Part shown: positions 17,628 through 25,925 of the stretch, in pieces
Layout: the number at the start of each line of letters is the position of its first letter
Position numbering within the stretch: the first letter of the stretch is position 1
Source of the DNA: Pseudorhodoferax sp. Leaf274
GTDB lineage: Bacteria; Pseudomonadota; Gammaproteobacteria; Burkholderiales; Burkholderiaceae_C
Reading direction: 5' to 3'
DNA length: 64,000 nucleotides
NCBI RefSeq assembly: GCF_001422445.1
Contig: NZ_LMNA01000026.1
Span: forward strand, 62,001 to 126,000
The notes under the pieces: generated by a model
What the model was told of the DNA's origin: nothing
What the model saw: the letters and a program-made list of their open reading frames with translations, nothing else
Databases searched by the model: none
Position numbers and translations under genes: made by a program

Positions 17628-18041
17628 TCAGCGCAGGTAATCGCCGCTGGCCTCGGGCTGGAACAGCAGGGCCTGCACCTGCAGTGCGGCGGCCCGGCCA
17701 TCGGGCTGCGCCCATTGCGCCATCTCGCCCACCTTGGCCCCCAGCAACGCCGTGCCGATCGGCGACAGCACCGAGACCTGCCCCTGCGTGGCATCGGCTT
17801 CGGAGGGGTAGACCAGCGTCAGCTCGCGCGGCCCGGCACCGGACGCATCGGCCACGCGCACACGCGAGCGCATGGTCACGACGTCGGGCGCCATGTCGGT
17901 CGGCGCCACCAGATCCGCGTTATCGAGCAGGGCCTGCACGCCCGCATGTGCGGGGTTGCCGGCATCGACCAGCTTGGCAACGCGCACATGGTCGAGTTCG
18001 CTCAAGGTGCGGATCGCCGCCGCAGTGGACACAACATTCAT
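17628..18041 (-). CDS. rnk: Rnk/GreA-like nucleoside diphosphate kinase regulator
   Basis: 137-residue cytoplasmic protein of the Rnk family, with a short N-terminal helical part and a GreA/GreB-type C-terminal FKBP-like domain. The C-terminal domain shows DVVTMRSRVRVAD, ELTLVYPSEAD and SVLSPIGTALLGAKVGE, all characteristic. Rnk lacks the long coiled coil of GreA; it binds RNA polymerase and in E. coli affects nucleoside diphosphate kinase levels. The ATG at 18041 has an excellent ribosome binding site (AGGAG, six bases upstream). That site lies directly downstream of a terminator and is perfectly complementary to an upstream leader segment, so expression is probably controlled by the leader. 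Confidence 0.87.
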   Translation of the reverse strand: MNVVSTAAAIRTLSELDHVRVAKLVDAGNPAHAGVQALLDNADLVAPTDMAPDVVTMRSRVRVADASGAGPRELTLVYPSEADATQGQVSVLSPIGTALLGAKVGEMAQWAQPDGRAAALQVQALLFQPEASGDYLR

Positions 18042-18160
18042 TTCACACTCCTGGTTCGGAAAAAGAAAAAGCCGGGTGGAAGCCCGGCGATCCGATGTGG
18101 CGAAGAAGGAGAGGAAGGTTCGCCGGGCTCAGGAGTGTGCGGCGGGCTTTCGGCCCGCCA
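18042..18160 (-). promoter_or_regulatory. Candidate attenuator/riboregulator leader of the rnk gene
   Basis: In the minus-strand RNA four elements follow each other. A stable hairpin comes first (18159-18153 with 18147-18141). Next is a 10-nt segment at 18139-18130, perfectly complementary to the Shine-Dalgarno region at 18053-18044. Immediately after it is a 10-nt segment at 18129-18120, perfectly complementary to 18090-18081. Last is an intrinsic terminator (18088-18071 plus U tract) whose 5' arm is contained in 18090-18081. Antiterminator and terminator pairings are therefore mutually exclusive, and the first segment can also hide the ribosome binding site. No known riboswitch aptamer was recognised. 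Confidence 0.6.
18059..18088 (-). terminator. Intrinsic terminator just upstream of the rnk ribosome binding site
   Basis: On the minus strand GCCGGG (18088-18083 as read) pairs with CCCGGC (18076-18071) over a 6-base loop and is followed by a U-rich run, five U, one C, then five U, ending at 18060. It lies between gltL and rnk, so it can end the glt transcript, but its U tract reaches within seven bases of the complementary SD segment, which is the layout of an attenuator. Confidence 0.8.
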
Positions 18161-18265
18161 CCATGGGGCTGGGGCGGCCGGCCGGCTCCTGGCACGCACG
18201 CGCCGCCGCACGCGCTGCGAGGCAGCGGTACAGGGGGCGTGTGACCAGGTGCATGGGGGCGGCGC

Positions 18266-19015
<750 letters not shown>

Positions 19016-19042
19016 TTTGATTTCTCCAGATGGGGGGCTTGT

Positions 19043-19708
19043 TCAGCGGATGATGGCGATCTTCTTGTGCAGGCGCTTGACCAGCCAGGAGAGCGCATAG
19101 CACAGCACGAAGTAGACGACCGCGGCGAGCAGGTAGGACTCGATCGGCCGGCCGAAATTCTTGCCGGCCACCTCGAAGCCCTTGAGCATGTCGTAGGCAC
19201 CGATGGCGTAGACCAGCGACGTGTCCTGGAACAGGATGATGGTCTGGGTCAGCAGCACCGGCAGCATGTTGCGGAAGGCCTGCGGCAGGATCACCAGCGT
19301 CATGTTCTGCTTGTAGCTCATGCCCACGGCCAAGCCCGCGAAGACCTGGCCCCGCGGGATCGACTGGATGCCGGCGCGCATGATCTCCGAGAAGTAGGCG
19401 GCCTCGAACGCGATGAAGGTGACGATGGCCGACATCTCCGCGCCGATGGGCCGCCCGATGATGAACGGCACGATCAGGAAGAACCACAGGATCACCATCA
19501 CGAGCGGAATGCTGCGCATGCCGTTGACGTAGAAGGCGGCCGGCGCGTCCAGCCACTTCTTGCCCGACAGGCGCATCAGCGCCAGCAAGGTGCCGAAGAA
19601 GATGCCGCCCAGCGTGGCCACGACCGTCAGGAACACGCTGAAGTAAAAGCCCTTCAGCACGAAGTCGGTGATGACGGCCCAGTTGTAGAAGCCGAAGTCG
19701 AGATTCAT
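19043..19708 (-). CDS. gltK: Glutamate/aspartate ABC transporter permease GltK
   Basis: 221-residue inner-membrane permease of the HisMQ type with about five helices. The EAA loop reads EIMRAGIQSIPRGQVFAGLAVGMSYKQNMTLVILPQA. The start MNLDFGFYNW at 19708 is chosen over an in-frame upstream ATG because it follows the gltJ stop by one base (TGACATG), a coupled arrangement. It pairs with GltJ to form the membrane channel for acidic amino acids, driven by GltL and fed by GltI. Confidence 0.94.
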   Translation of the reverse strand: MNLDFGFYNWAVITDFVLKGFYFSVFLTVVATLGGIFFGTLLALMRLSGKKWLDAPAAFYVNGMRSIPLVMVILWFFLIVPFIIGRPIGAEMSAIVTFIAFEAAYFSEIMRAGIQSIPRGQVFAGLAVGMSYKQNMTLVILPQAFRNMLPVLLTQTIILFQDTSLVYAIGAYDMLKGFEVAGKNFGRPIESYLLAAVVYFVLCYALSWLVKRLHKKIAIIR

Positions 19709-19709
19709 G

Positions 19710-20468
19710 TCAGTGGCCTCCGGTTCCGCCAGCGGCCACGAAGCCCGGCACGCGCGCACGCTTCTCGATGAAGGCCATGATGCGGTTGATGATCATGGCC
19801 GAGATGACGTACAGCACCGTCACGCCCAGGTACATCTCGATCGGGCGGGCGGTTTCCTCGCCGGCCTGCATGGCGAACTGGGTCAGCTCGGCGATCGACA
19901 CCGCGAACGCGACCGAGGAGTTCTTGAAGATGTTCATGGACTCGCTGGTCAGCGGCGGCAGGATCATGCGGTAGGCCATGGGCAGGATCACGTAGCGGTA
20001 GTACTGCCAGGTCGTGAAGCCGACCGCCATGCCTGCGTAGCGCTGGCCGCGCGGCAGGGCCTGGATGCCGGCGCGCAACTGCTCGGCGATCCGCGCCGAG
20101 GTGAAGAAGCCCAGCGCCAGCACCACGAGGATGAAGGGTGGCACGTCGCGCATGGACGTGAAGATGGCGGGCACCACGTGGTACCACAGGAAGATCTGCA
20201 CCAGCAGCGGGATGTTGCGGAAGAGCTCGACCCAGGCGTTGCCGAAGCGCACCCAGCCCGGGCTGTTGGGCAGCGTGCGCAGGATGCCGATGAGGGAACC
20301 GACGACCAGCGCCACGGCCAGCGCGGACAGCGCGACCGAAACGGTCCAGCCCCAGGCGGAGATGATCCAGTTGAGGTAGGTGTACGTGTCCCCCGTGCCG
20401 TAGCACCCGGGCACCGCCGTTCCCTCGATGGTGTCCTTGCAGAACACCTGCCAATCCCAATTACCCAT
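19710..20468 (-). CDS. gltJ: Glutamate/aspartate ABC transporter permease GltJ
   Basis: 252-residue permease, first of the pair. It begins MGNWDWQVF and includes the periplasmic GALTYLNW-like region (TYTYLNWIISAWGWTVSVAL) typical of GltJ. The EAA loop reads EQLRAGIQALPRGQRYAGMAVGFTTWQYYRYVILPMA. The start at 20468 is preferred over an upstream in-frame start because of the GAGG-type site before it and the family N-terminus. It lies after a long hairpin that separates it from gltI, which would lower permease expression relative to the binding protein. Confidence 0.94.
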   Translation of the reverse strand: MGNWDWQVFCKDTIEGTAVPGCYGTGDTYTYLNWIISAWGWTVSVALSALAVALVVGSLIGILRTLPNSPGWVRFGNAWVELFRNIPLLVQIFLWYHVVPAIFTSMRDVPPFILVVLALGFFTSARIAEQLRAGIQALPRGQRYAGMAVGFTTWQYYRYVILPMAYRMILPPLTSESMNIFKNSSVAFAVSIAELTQFAMQAGEETARPIEMYLGVTVLYVISAMIINRIMAFIEKRARVPGFVAAGGTGGH

Positions 20469-20512
20469 GGGCTCTCCTCGCTGCTGTTGTCCGATGTACT
20501 GCGCCAGAAACA

Positions 20513-20544
20513 ACAAACGCCCGCCACGGCGGGCGGGCGTTTGT
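20513..20544 (-). terminator. 13-bp stem-loop between gltI and gltJ
   Basis: ACAAACGCCCGCC (20513-20525) and GGCGGGCGTTTGT (20532-20544) are perfect complements around a 6-base loop. On the minus-strand transcript it is followed by UGUUUCUG, a weak U tract. Its place between a binding-protein gene and its permease genes suggests partial termination or 3'-end stabilisation of gltI mRNA, giving more receptor than permease. Confidence 0.65.
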
Positions 20545-20558
20545 GTGTCGGCCGGTGG

Positions 20559-21458
20559 TTATTCCTTGGTGACGAAGTCTTCTGCAGGCTTGTTGTTCGG
20601 GTTCGCCCAGGCAGCCTTGGTGGCTTCGGACAGCGGCAGGCCCAGTGCCACGTTGGCCGGCGGCACGGGTTGCACCATCCACTTGTCGTACAGCTTGGCC
20701 AGCGAGCCGTCCTTGATCTGGCGCTCGATGCTGTCGTTGACGGCCTTCAGGAACGCCGTATCGCCCTTGCGCACCATGCAGGCGATGGGCTCGACCGACA
20801 GTTCGGGGCCGACGATCGCATAGTCCTTGGGGTTGCGCGACTTCGAGATGTTGGCCGCCAGGATGGAGGCGTCCATCACGAAGGCATCGGCACGGCCGGA
20901 CTCGAGCAGCAGGAAGCTGTCGGCGTGGTCCTTGCCCATGACTTCCTTGAAGTTGACGCCTTCGGCGCGCTTGTTCTTGCGCAGCAGCTGGACCGAGGTG
21001 GTGCCGGTGGTGACGGCCACGGTCTTGCCGTTGAGGTCTTTCAGGTCCTTGATGCCGGAGCTGGTCTTGACCGCCGTGCGCACGACTTCCATGTAGGTGT
21101 TGTAGGCGAAGTCCACGTCCTTGGCGCGCGTGGCATTGTTGGTCGTGGAGCCGCACTCCAGGTCGACCGTGCCGTTCTGCACCAGCGGAATGCGGTTCTG
21201 CGAGGTCACCGGCGTGTACTCGATCTTGAGTTGCTTGCCGACCTGCTTGGACAGATCCGCCGTGATGCGTTCGGCCATCTCGGTGTGGAAGCCGACGTAT
21301 TTGCCATTGCCCAGCGTGTACGACAGGGCCGAGGAGTCACGCACGCCCAGGCTGATGCTGCCGCTGGACTTGATCTTCGCCAAGGTGTCGTTGCTCTGTG
21401 CGATTGCGCCGCCGGCTGCCAGTGCCGTACACACGATGGCGAGGATGTGCTTCTTCAT
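20559..21458 (-). CDS. gltI: Glutamate/aspartate periplasmic binding protein
   Basis: 299-residue secreted binding protein of the SBP_bac_3 family. The signal peptide ends near AAGGAIAQS (residue about 21). The mature part begins NDTLAKIKSSGSISLGVRDSSALSYTL and contains the ligand-binding segments DLECGSTTNNATRAKDVDF and TVAVTTGTTSVQLLR, which match GltI proteins. A TTAGGAGAG ribosome binding site precedes the ATG. It is the first gene of gltIJKL and likely the most abundant product, being isolated from gltJ by a strong hairpin. A LysR gene upstream in the same orientation may regulate it. Confidence 0.95.
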   Translation of the reverse strand: MKKHILAIVCTALAAGGAIAQSNDTLAKIKSSGSISLGVRDSSALSYTLGNGKYVGFHTEMAERITADLSKQVGKQLKIEYTPVTSQNRIPLVQNGTVDLECGSTTNNATRAKDVDFAYNTYMEVVRTAVKTSSGIKDLKDLNGKTVAVTTGTTSVQLLRKNKRAEGVNFKEVMGKDHADSFLLLESGRADAFVMDASILAANISKSRNPKDYAIVGPELSVEPIACMVRKGDTAFLKAVNDSIERQIKDGSLAKLYDKWMVQPVPPANVALGLPLSEATKAAWANPNNKPAEDFVTKE

Positions 21459-21769
21459 TCAAACTCTCCTAAGAAAACGAAAGGGGAAATAAGACCTTAA
21501 ACCGGTAACCGGAGGTCAGCGGAAATACCCGCATGCCCCATGCCGGTGCAATGCATCGCGTGAAAAACTACCTGTCACACTGTCTCCATGCGCGGTCTTG
21601 GTGCCGCAGCTGTCATCTGAAAAAGGTCTTGGTGTCCGCATGCGCAACATGCCTAGCAGCTTGTATGCCAGTGCCAAGGGCTGTTTGCAGCGCCGCGGAC
21701 TGTAAAGGCGGCGCGCCTGTTCCAGCCAATGCCGATTGAACGCAGCCGGATGCAAGAAACGAATAACCC
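21459..21769 (-). promoter_or_regulatory. 311-bp region upstream of gltI, likely promoter and operator
   Basis: This stretch is less GC-rich than its surroundings and has no credible coding frame. It separates lysR (ends 21770) from gltI (starts 21458). A small dyad CCGGT-A-ACCGG (21502-21512) lies 44-54 bp before the gltI start and could be an operator. A TTGCAC near 21550 might be a -35 element, but no convincing -10 follows, so the promoter position is uncertain. Confidence 0.4.
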
Positions 21770-22726
21770 TCACCCGGCACCCTGGACGTCGCCAGCGCGC
21801 GCGCCGGCCGTCTCGTTCAGGTAGGTCCACAGGGCCTGCGCGGAGCGCTTGGGCACGGCATGGGCGCCGGGCTTTTCGCGGTAGGCGCGCACATCCAGCG
21901 TCATCTCCATGCCGGGCATGCCAGTCGGCGCGGCGCTGACCAGCCGGCGCGCGCGCAGCTCCTTCTTGACCGCGCTGTACGGCAGGAACGCGATGCCGTG
22001 CCCCTCCAGGGCCATGGCCTTCAGGCCTTCGGACATGTCGGTCTCGTAGACCCGGTCGAGGTGGATGGGCGTGGGCGACTGCTTGAGCAGCATGTCGACC
22101 ATCTGCCCCATGTACGCGCCCGGCGCATAGCCCAGGTAAGGCAGCAGCTGGCCCGGCCGCCCGGGCAGCTGGTGCAGCGGCGCGCCATCGGCATCGGCCT
22201 TGACATAGGGCGCCATGACCTCGCGGCCCAGGCTGACCATCTCGTAGCGGTTGGCGGCCAACTGGAACGGCTGTGAGCTGTGGTGGTAGGCGATCAGCAC
22301 GTCGCAGCTGCCCTCCACCAGGCGCATGACGGCATCGTGCACGTTCAGCGCGATGAGCCGGCTCTTGAGCGGGCCGAACTTCTCGCGCAGGCTGGTCACC
22401 CAGGCCGGAAAGAAGGTGAATGCCAGGGTGTGGGGCACGGCGAACTCGACCACGTCCTGCCCGGCGGAGTTGTGGCCCCGCAGCATGGCGCGCGTGCTCT
22501 GCAGCGCCTGCAGCATCTCCAGCGACTGGGTGTAGAGCGTCTCGCCGGCCGGCGTCAGGCGCGTGGGGTAGGAACTGCGGTCCACCAGGTCGGTGCCGGC
22601 CCAGGCTTCCAGCGCCTGGATGCGGCGCGAAAACGCCGGCTGCGTCACATGCCTCAGCTGGGCCGAGCGGCTGAAACTGCGCGTCTCGGCCAAGCTCACG
22701 AAATCTTCGAGCCACTTGGTCTCCAT
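21770..22726 (-). CDS. LysR-family transcriptional regulator upstream of the glt operon
   Basis: 318-residue LysR protein. The N-terminal helix-turn-helix reads WLEDFVSLAETRSFSRSAQLRHVTQPAFSRRIQALE, followed by an effector domain. It lies 311 bp upstream of gltI on the same strand, an arrangement often seen in related bacteria, so it probably controls glutamate/aspartate uptake, though this is an inference from position. The methionine at 22726 gives the normal N-terminus. No divergent partner is present; the gene on its 5' side reads toward it on the same strand. Confidence 0.9.
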   Translation of the reverse strand: METKWLEDFVSLAETRSFSRSAQLRHVTQPAFSRRIQALEAWAGTDLVDRSSYPTRLTPAGETLYTQSLEMLQALQSTRAMLRGHNSAGQDVVEFAVPHTLAFTFFPAWVTSLREKFGPLKSRLIALNVHDAVMRLVEGSCDVLIAYHHSSQPFQLAANRYEMVSLGREVMAPYVKADADGAPLHQLPGRPGQLLPYLGYAPGAYMGQMVDMLLKQSPTPIHLDRVYETDMSEGLKAMALEGHGIAFLPYSAVKKELRARRLVSAAPTGMPGMEMTLDVRAYREKPGAHAVPKRSAQALWTYLNETAGARAGDVQGAG

Positions 22727-22777
22727 CGCAGCATTATGGAACGGAGACAGCGCGCCAATCGCGCAGCACAGGCCGGC

Positions 22778-23203
22778 CTATTCGATGACGGCAAGCGCCC
22801 AAAGCAACACGACCAGCACGGCATACGGGAAGGCGACCGTGGGCCGGACCGCGGCCGCGAGGTACTCCGCCAGCAAGCCGAGCGCGCCCGGGCGTGTGGC
22901 GAGCCAGTCGGAATACAGCTGGCAGGCCGCGCGCGGGGCGGCCGCCACGTCGCGCAGCACGGCCTCCACGCGCAGCAGCCGGTCGACCAGGCGCGCCTGG
23001 CCGGTGCGCACGACGGCCTCCTGCACCCACAACACGCCGACCAGCACGATGGCCAGCACCGCATCGAAGTTGAGGGCCACGGCCACGGCCGTCAAGGCCA
23101 CGGCGGCCAGCTTGATCCACAGGGCACTGCGCTCGCTGGCCTCGCAATCGCGGTGCAGCGCCGTCCATTCGCGCCCCAGCAGGGCGGCTTCGCTCGTTTC
23201 CAT
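22778..23203 (-). CDS. Hypothetical small membrane protein
   Basis: 141 residues, function not recognised. A soluble N-terminal part of about 30 residues (with several acidic residues and HRDCEASERSALW) is followed by two adjacent hydrophobic stretches (about residues 30-60), a charged helical middle rich in Arg/Asp, and a C-terminal hydrophobic segment (about 120-140). An alternative start four codons upstream (23215) cannot be excluded. It follows the enoyl-CoA hydratase gene by 32 bp on the same strand and may be the last gene of that operon. Confidence 0.6.
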   Translation of the reverse strand: METSEAALLGREWTALHRDCEASERSALWIKLAAVALTAVAVALNFDAVLAIVLVGVLWVQEAVVRTGQARLVDRLLRVEAVLRDVAAAPRAACQLYSDWLATRPGALGLLAEYLAAAVRPTVAFPYAVLVVLLWALAVIE

Positions 23204-23235
23204 CGGGGCGAGCATAGCCGCCCGCCTGGGTGCCC

Positions 23236-24021
23236 TCAGCGCCGGCGCTTGTCGATGAAGGCCTGTACCCCGTCCAGGGCCGCGGCATCCATCATGTTGC
23301 AGGCCATGGTGGCGCCGGCGTCCTGGTAGGCGGCCGCCATGCCCACCTCGAACTGGCGGTAGAACAAGGCCTTGCCCATGGCCAGCGCGACCTGCGGCTT
23401 GGCCACGATGCTGGCCGCGAGCCCGGCCACGGCGTCGGCCAGGGACTCGGGCGCCGCGACACGGTTGACCAAGCCTTTGGCGCGCGCTTCCTCGGCGCCG
23501 ATGAAGTCGCCCGTCACCAGCATCTCGAAGGCTGCCTTGCGCGGAAGGTTGCGCGACAGGGCCACGCTGGGCGTGGAACAGAACAGCCCCAGGTTCACGC
23601 CGCTGACGGCAAAGCGCGCGTCGCTGGCGGCCACGGCCAAGTCGCACATCGCGACCAGCTGGCAGCCGGCCGCCGTGGCGATGCCCTGCACCTGGGCTAT
23701 CACGGGCACGGGCAGCTTCTGGACCGCCAGCATCAGCTTCGTGCACTGCGCGAACAGGCGCTGGTAGTAGGCCAGCGAGGGCTCGGCGCGCATCTCCTTG
23801 AGGTCGTGGCCGGCGCAGAAGGCGCGCCCGGCCGCGGCGATGACCAGCACGCGCAGCGTGTCGTCGGCGGCCGCCGCATCGAGCTCGGCCTGCAGTGCCG
23901 TGAGCATGGCCTCGCTCAGCGCATTGAAGGCATCGGGGCGGTTCAGCGTCAGGGTGCGGACGCCGCTGGCGTCCTGGTGGCGCAGCACAAGCGCGGCGGT
24001 GTGATCGTTCGAACGGGTCAT
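23236..24021 (-). CDS. Enoyl-CoA hydratase/isomerase family protein
   Basis: 261-residue crotonase-fold enzyme. The oxyanion-hole segments are GRAFCAGHDLKEM (about residues 65-77) and the GIATAAGCQLVAMCDLAVA helix; ISANLG-like SGVNLGLFCST follows. The second catalytic acid position is less clear than in mitochondrial-type hydratases, so it could be an isomerase or hydratase of short acyl-CoAs. It lies downstream of an acyl-CoA ligase gene on the same strand, but a ferredoxin gene on the other strand fills the gap between them. Confidence 0.9.
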   Translation of the reverse strand: MTRSNDHTAALVLRHQDASGVRTLTLNRPDAFNALSEAMLTALQAELDAAAADDTLRVLVIAAAGRAFCAGHDLKEMRAEPSLAYYQRLFAQCTKLMLAVQKLPVPVIAQVQGIATAAGCQLVAMCDLAVAASDARFAVSGVNLGLFCSTPSVALSRNLPRKAAFEMLVTGDFIGAEEARAKGLVNRVAAPESLADAVAGLAASIVAKPQVALAMGKALFYRQFEVGMAAAYQDAGATMACNMMDAAALDGVQAFIDKRRR

Positions 24022-24066
24022 GGTCGTCTCCAGCCAGGCACCGCAGTCTGCCACCACAATGCCGCC

Positions 24067-24300
24067 ATGCCCGCCACGCCCAAGGCCTTGCCCGCGATCG
24101 CGCCGGACCGCTGCACCGGCTGCGGGCGCTGCGTGGGCGCCTGTCCGCCGCATGTGCTGTCGCTGCAGGTGCCGGGCGGCCAGCGCTGGGGACGCAAGAA
24201 CGCGGTGCTGCACGACAGCGCCGGCTGCACCGGCTGCGCGCTGTGCTTCGTCGCCTGCCCGTTCGACGCGATCCGCATGGAACGGACGGCCGCCGACTAA
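24067..24300 (+). CDS. 2[4Fe-4S] ferredoxin-type protein
   Basis: 77-residue ferredoxin with two full cluster motifs: C16, C19, C22, C26 and C54, C57, C60, C64, each followed by proline after the last cysteine. It is a small electron carrier. It is the only plus-strand gene within about 12 kb of minus-strand acyl-CoA and transport genes and occupies the 275-bp gap between enoyl-CoA hydratase and acyl-CoA ligase. Its TAA stop overlaps the ligase stop on the other strand by two bases. The electron partner is not nearby. Confidence 0.88.
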   Translation: MPATPKALPAIAPDRCTGCGRCVGACPPHVLSLQVPGGQRWGRKNAVLHDSAGCTGCALCFVACPFDAIRMERTAAD

Positions 24301-25925
24301 GCCTTGGCCCGCTGGCGCAGCTCGAACTTCTGGATCTTGCCGGTGGACGTCTTGGGAATGGCCTCGAACCGGATGTCGCGCGGCACCTTGTAGCCGGCCA
24401 GGTGGGCCCTGCAGTGCGCCACCAGTTCCTCGGCCGTGACCTGTGCACCGGCCTTGGCCTCGACGTAGGCCACCGGCGTCTCGCCCCAGCGCGGATCGGG
24501 CTTGGCCACCACGGCACAGGCCAGCACGGCGGGATGGCGGTACAGCACGTCCTCGACCTCGATGGAGCTGATGTTCTCGCCGCCGCTGATGATGATGTCC
24601 TTGCTGCGGTCCTTGATGCGGACATAGCGGTCGCCCTCCAGCACCGCCAGGTCGCCGGTGTGGAACCAGCCGCCCTCGAACGCCTTGGCCGTGGCCGCGG
24701 GGTTCTTGAGGTAGCCCTGCATGACGATGTTGCCGCGGAACATGATCTCGCCCATGGTCTCGCCGTCGGCCGGCACCGGCGCCAGCGTGCCGGGGTCCCG
24801 CACCGTCATGCCTTCCTGGAGCGCGTAGCGCACGCCCTGGCGGCCGTTCAGGCGGGCCTGCTCTGCGGTGTCGGCGTCGGCCCAGGCGGCGCGCTTGGCG
24901 GCCACGCTGGCCGGGCCGTAGACCTCCGTCAGGCCGTAGACATGCGTGATGTCGAAGCCGATCTTCGCCATGCCCTCGATCATCGCGGCCGGCGGCGAGG
25001 CCCCTGCCACCATGCCGCGCACGCCGGACACGCCCTCGCGCAGTGCCGCGTCGGCGTTGACGATCAGGCCGTGCACGATGGGCGCGGCGCAGTAGTGCGT
25101 GACACCGTGGTCGCGCATCGCCGCCAGGATGGCCGGCGCCTCCACGCGGCGCAGGCAGACGTGCACGCCGGCCTGCAGCGCCACGGTCCACGGGAAGCAC
25201 CAGCCGTTGCAGTGGAACATCGGCAGCGTCCACAGGTAGCGCGGAAACTGCGGCATGGTCCAGGTGACGACGTTGCTGACCGCGTTCAGGTAGGCACCCC
25301 GGTGGTGGGTGACCACGCCCTTGGGGTCGCCCGTGGTGCCGCTGGTGTAGCTGATGGCAATGGCGTCCCACTCGTCCTGCGGGCCGTCGAGCCGCGGCAG
25401 CGGCGCATGGGAGGCCAGCCATTCCTCGTAGGTGTGCGCCCCCAGGCGCCGGTGCTCGCCCGCGTACTCGCTGTCGGCCACGTCGACGACCAGCGGCGTG
25501 CGCCCATGCTGGCTTCGCAGCAGCGCGAGCGCCTTGGCCATGACCGGCGCGAACTCGGTGTCGGTGATCAGCACCTGGGCCTCGCAGTGGTGCATCTGCC
25601 AGGCCAGCAGTTCGGCGTCGAGCCGCGTGTTCAGCGTGTTCAGCACCGCGTTGAGGGCCGGCACGGCGTAGTGCGCCTCGGCCATCTCGGGCGTGTTGGG
25701 CAGCATCACGCTCACGGTGCTGCCGCGGCCCACGCCGGCCGCGCGCAGGGCCGCCGCCAGCCGGCGCGAACGCTCGTGCACCTGCGCCCAGGTGTAGCGG
25801 CGCTGGCCATGGATGACGGCCGGCAGGTCGCCGAACACCTCGGCCGTGCGCTCGACGAAGCTCATGGGCGACAGGGCCACGTGGTTCGCCGGGTTCTTGC
25901 CGAGGTCCTGCTCGTAGATGTTCAT
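24297..25925 (-). CDS. Acyl-CoA synthetase (AMP-forming), medium-chain/aryl type
   Basis: 542-residue adenylate-forming ligase that converts a carboxylic acid to its CoA ester using ATP. The P-loop-like motif is ISYTSGTTGDPKGVVTHHRG, the A5 region is YGLTEVYGPA, the A7-A8 motifs are GWFHTGDLAV and RIKDRSKDIIISGGENISS, and the A10 lysine lies in PKTSTGKIQK. This resembles the DmdB/medium-chain fatty acid ligase group. Its start overlaps the MetY-like stop (ATGA), so the two are translationally coupled. The substrate is unknown. Confidence 0.94.
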   Translation of the reverse strand: MNIYEQDLGKNPANHVALSPMSFVERTAEVFGDLPAVIHGQRRYTWAQVHERSRRLAAALRAAGVGRGSTVSVMLPNTPEMAEAHYAVPALNAVLNTLNTRLDAELLAWQMHHCEAQVLITDTEFAPVMAKALALLRSQHGRTPLVVDVADSEYAGEHRRLGAHTYEEWLASHAPLPRLDGPQDEWDAIAISYTSGTTGDPKGVVTHHRGAYLNAVSNVVTWTMPQFPRYLWTLPMFHCNGWCFPWTVALQAGVHVCLRRVEAPAILAAMRDHGVTHYCAAPIVHGLIVNADAALREGVSGVRGMVAGASPPAAMIEGMAKIGFDITHVYGLTEVYGPASVAAKRAAWADADTAEQARLNGRQGVRYALQEGMTVRDPGTLAPVPADGETMGEIMFRGNIVMQGYLKNPAATAKAFEGGWFHTGDLAVLEGDRYVRIKDRSKDIIISGGENISSIEVEDVLYRHPAVLACAVVAKPDPRWGETPVAYVEAKAGAQVTAEELVAHCRAHLAGYKVPRDIRFEAIPKTSTGKIQKFELRQRAKA

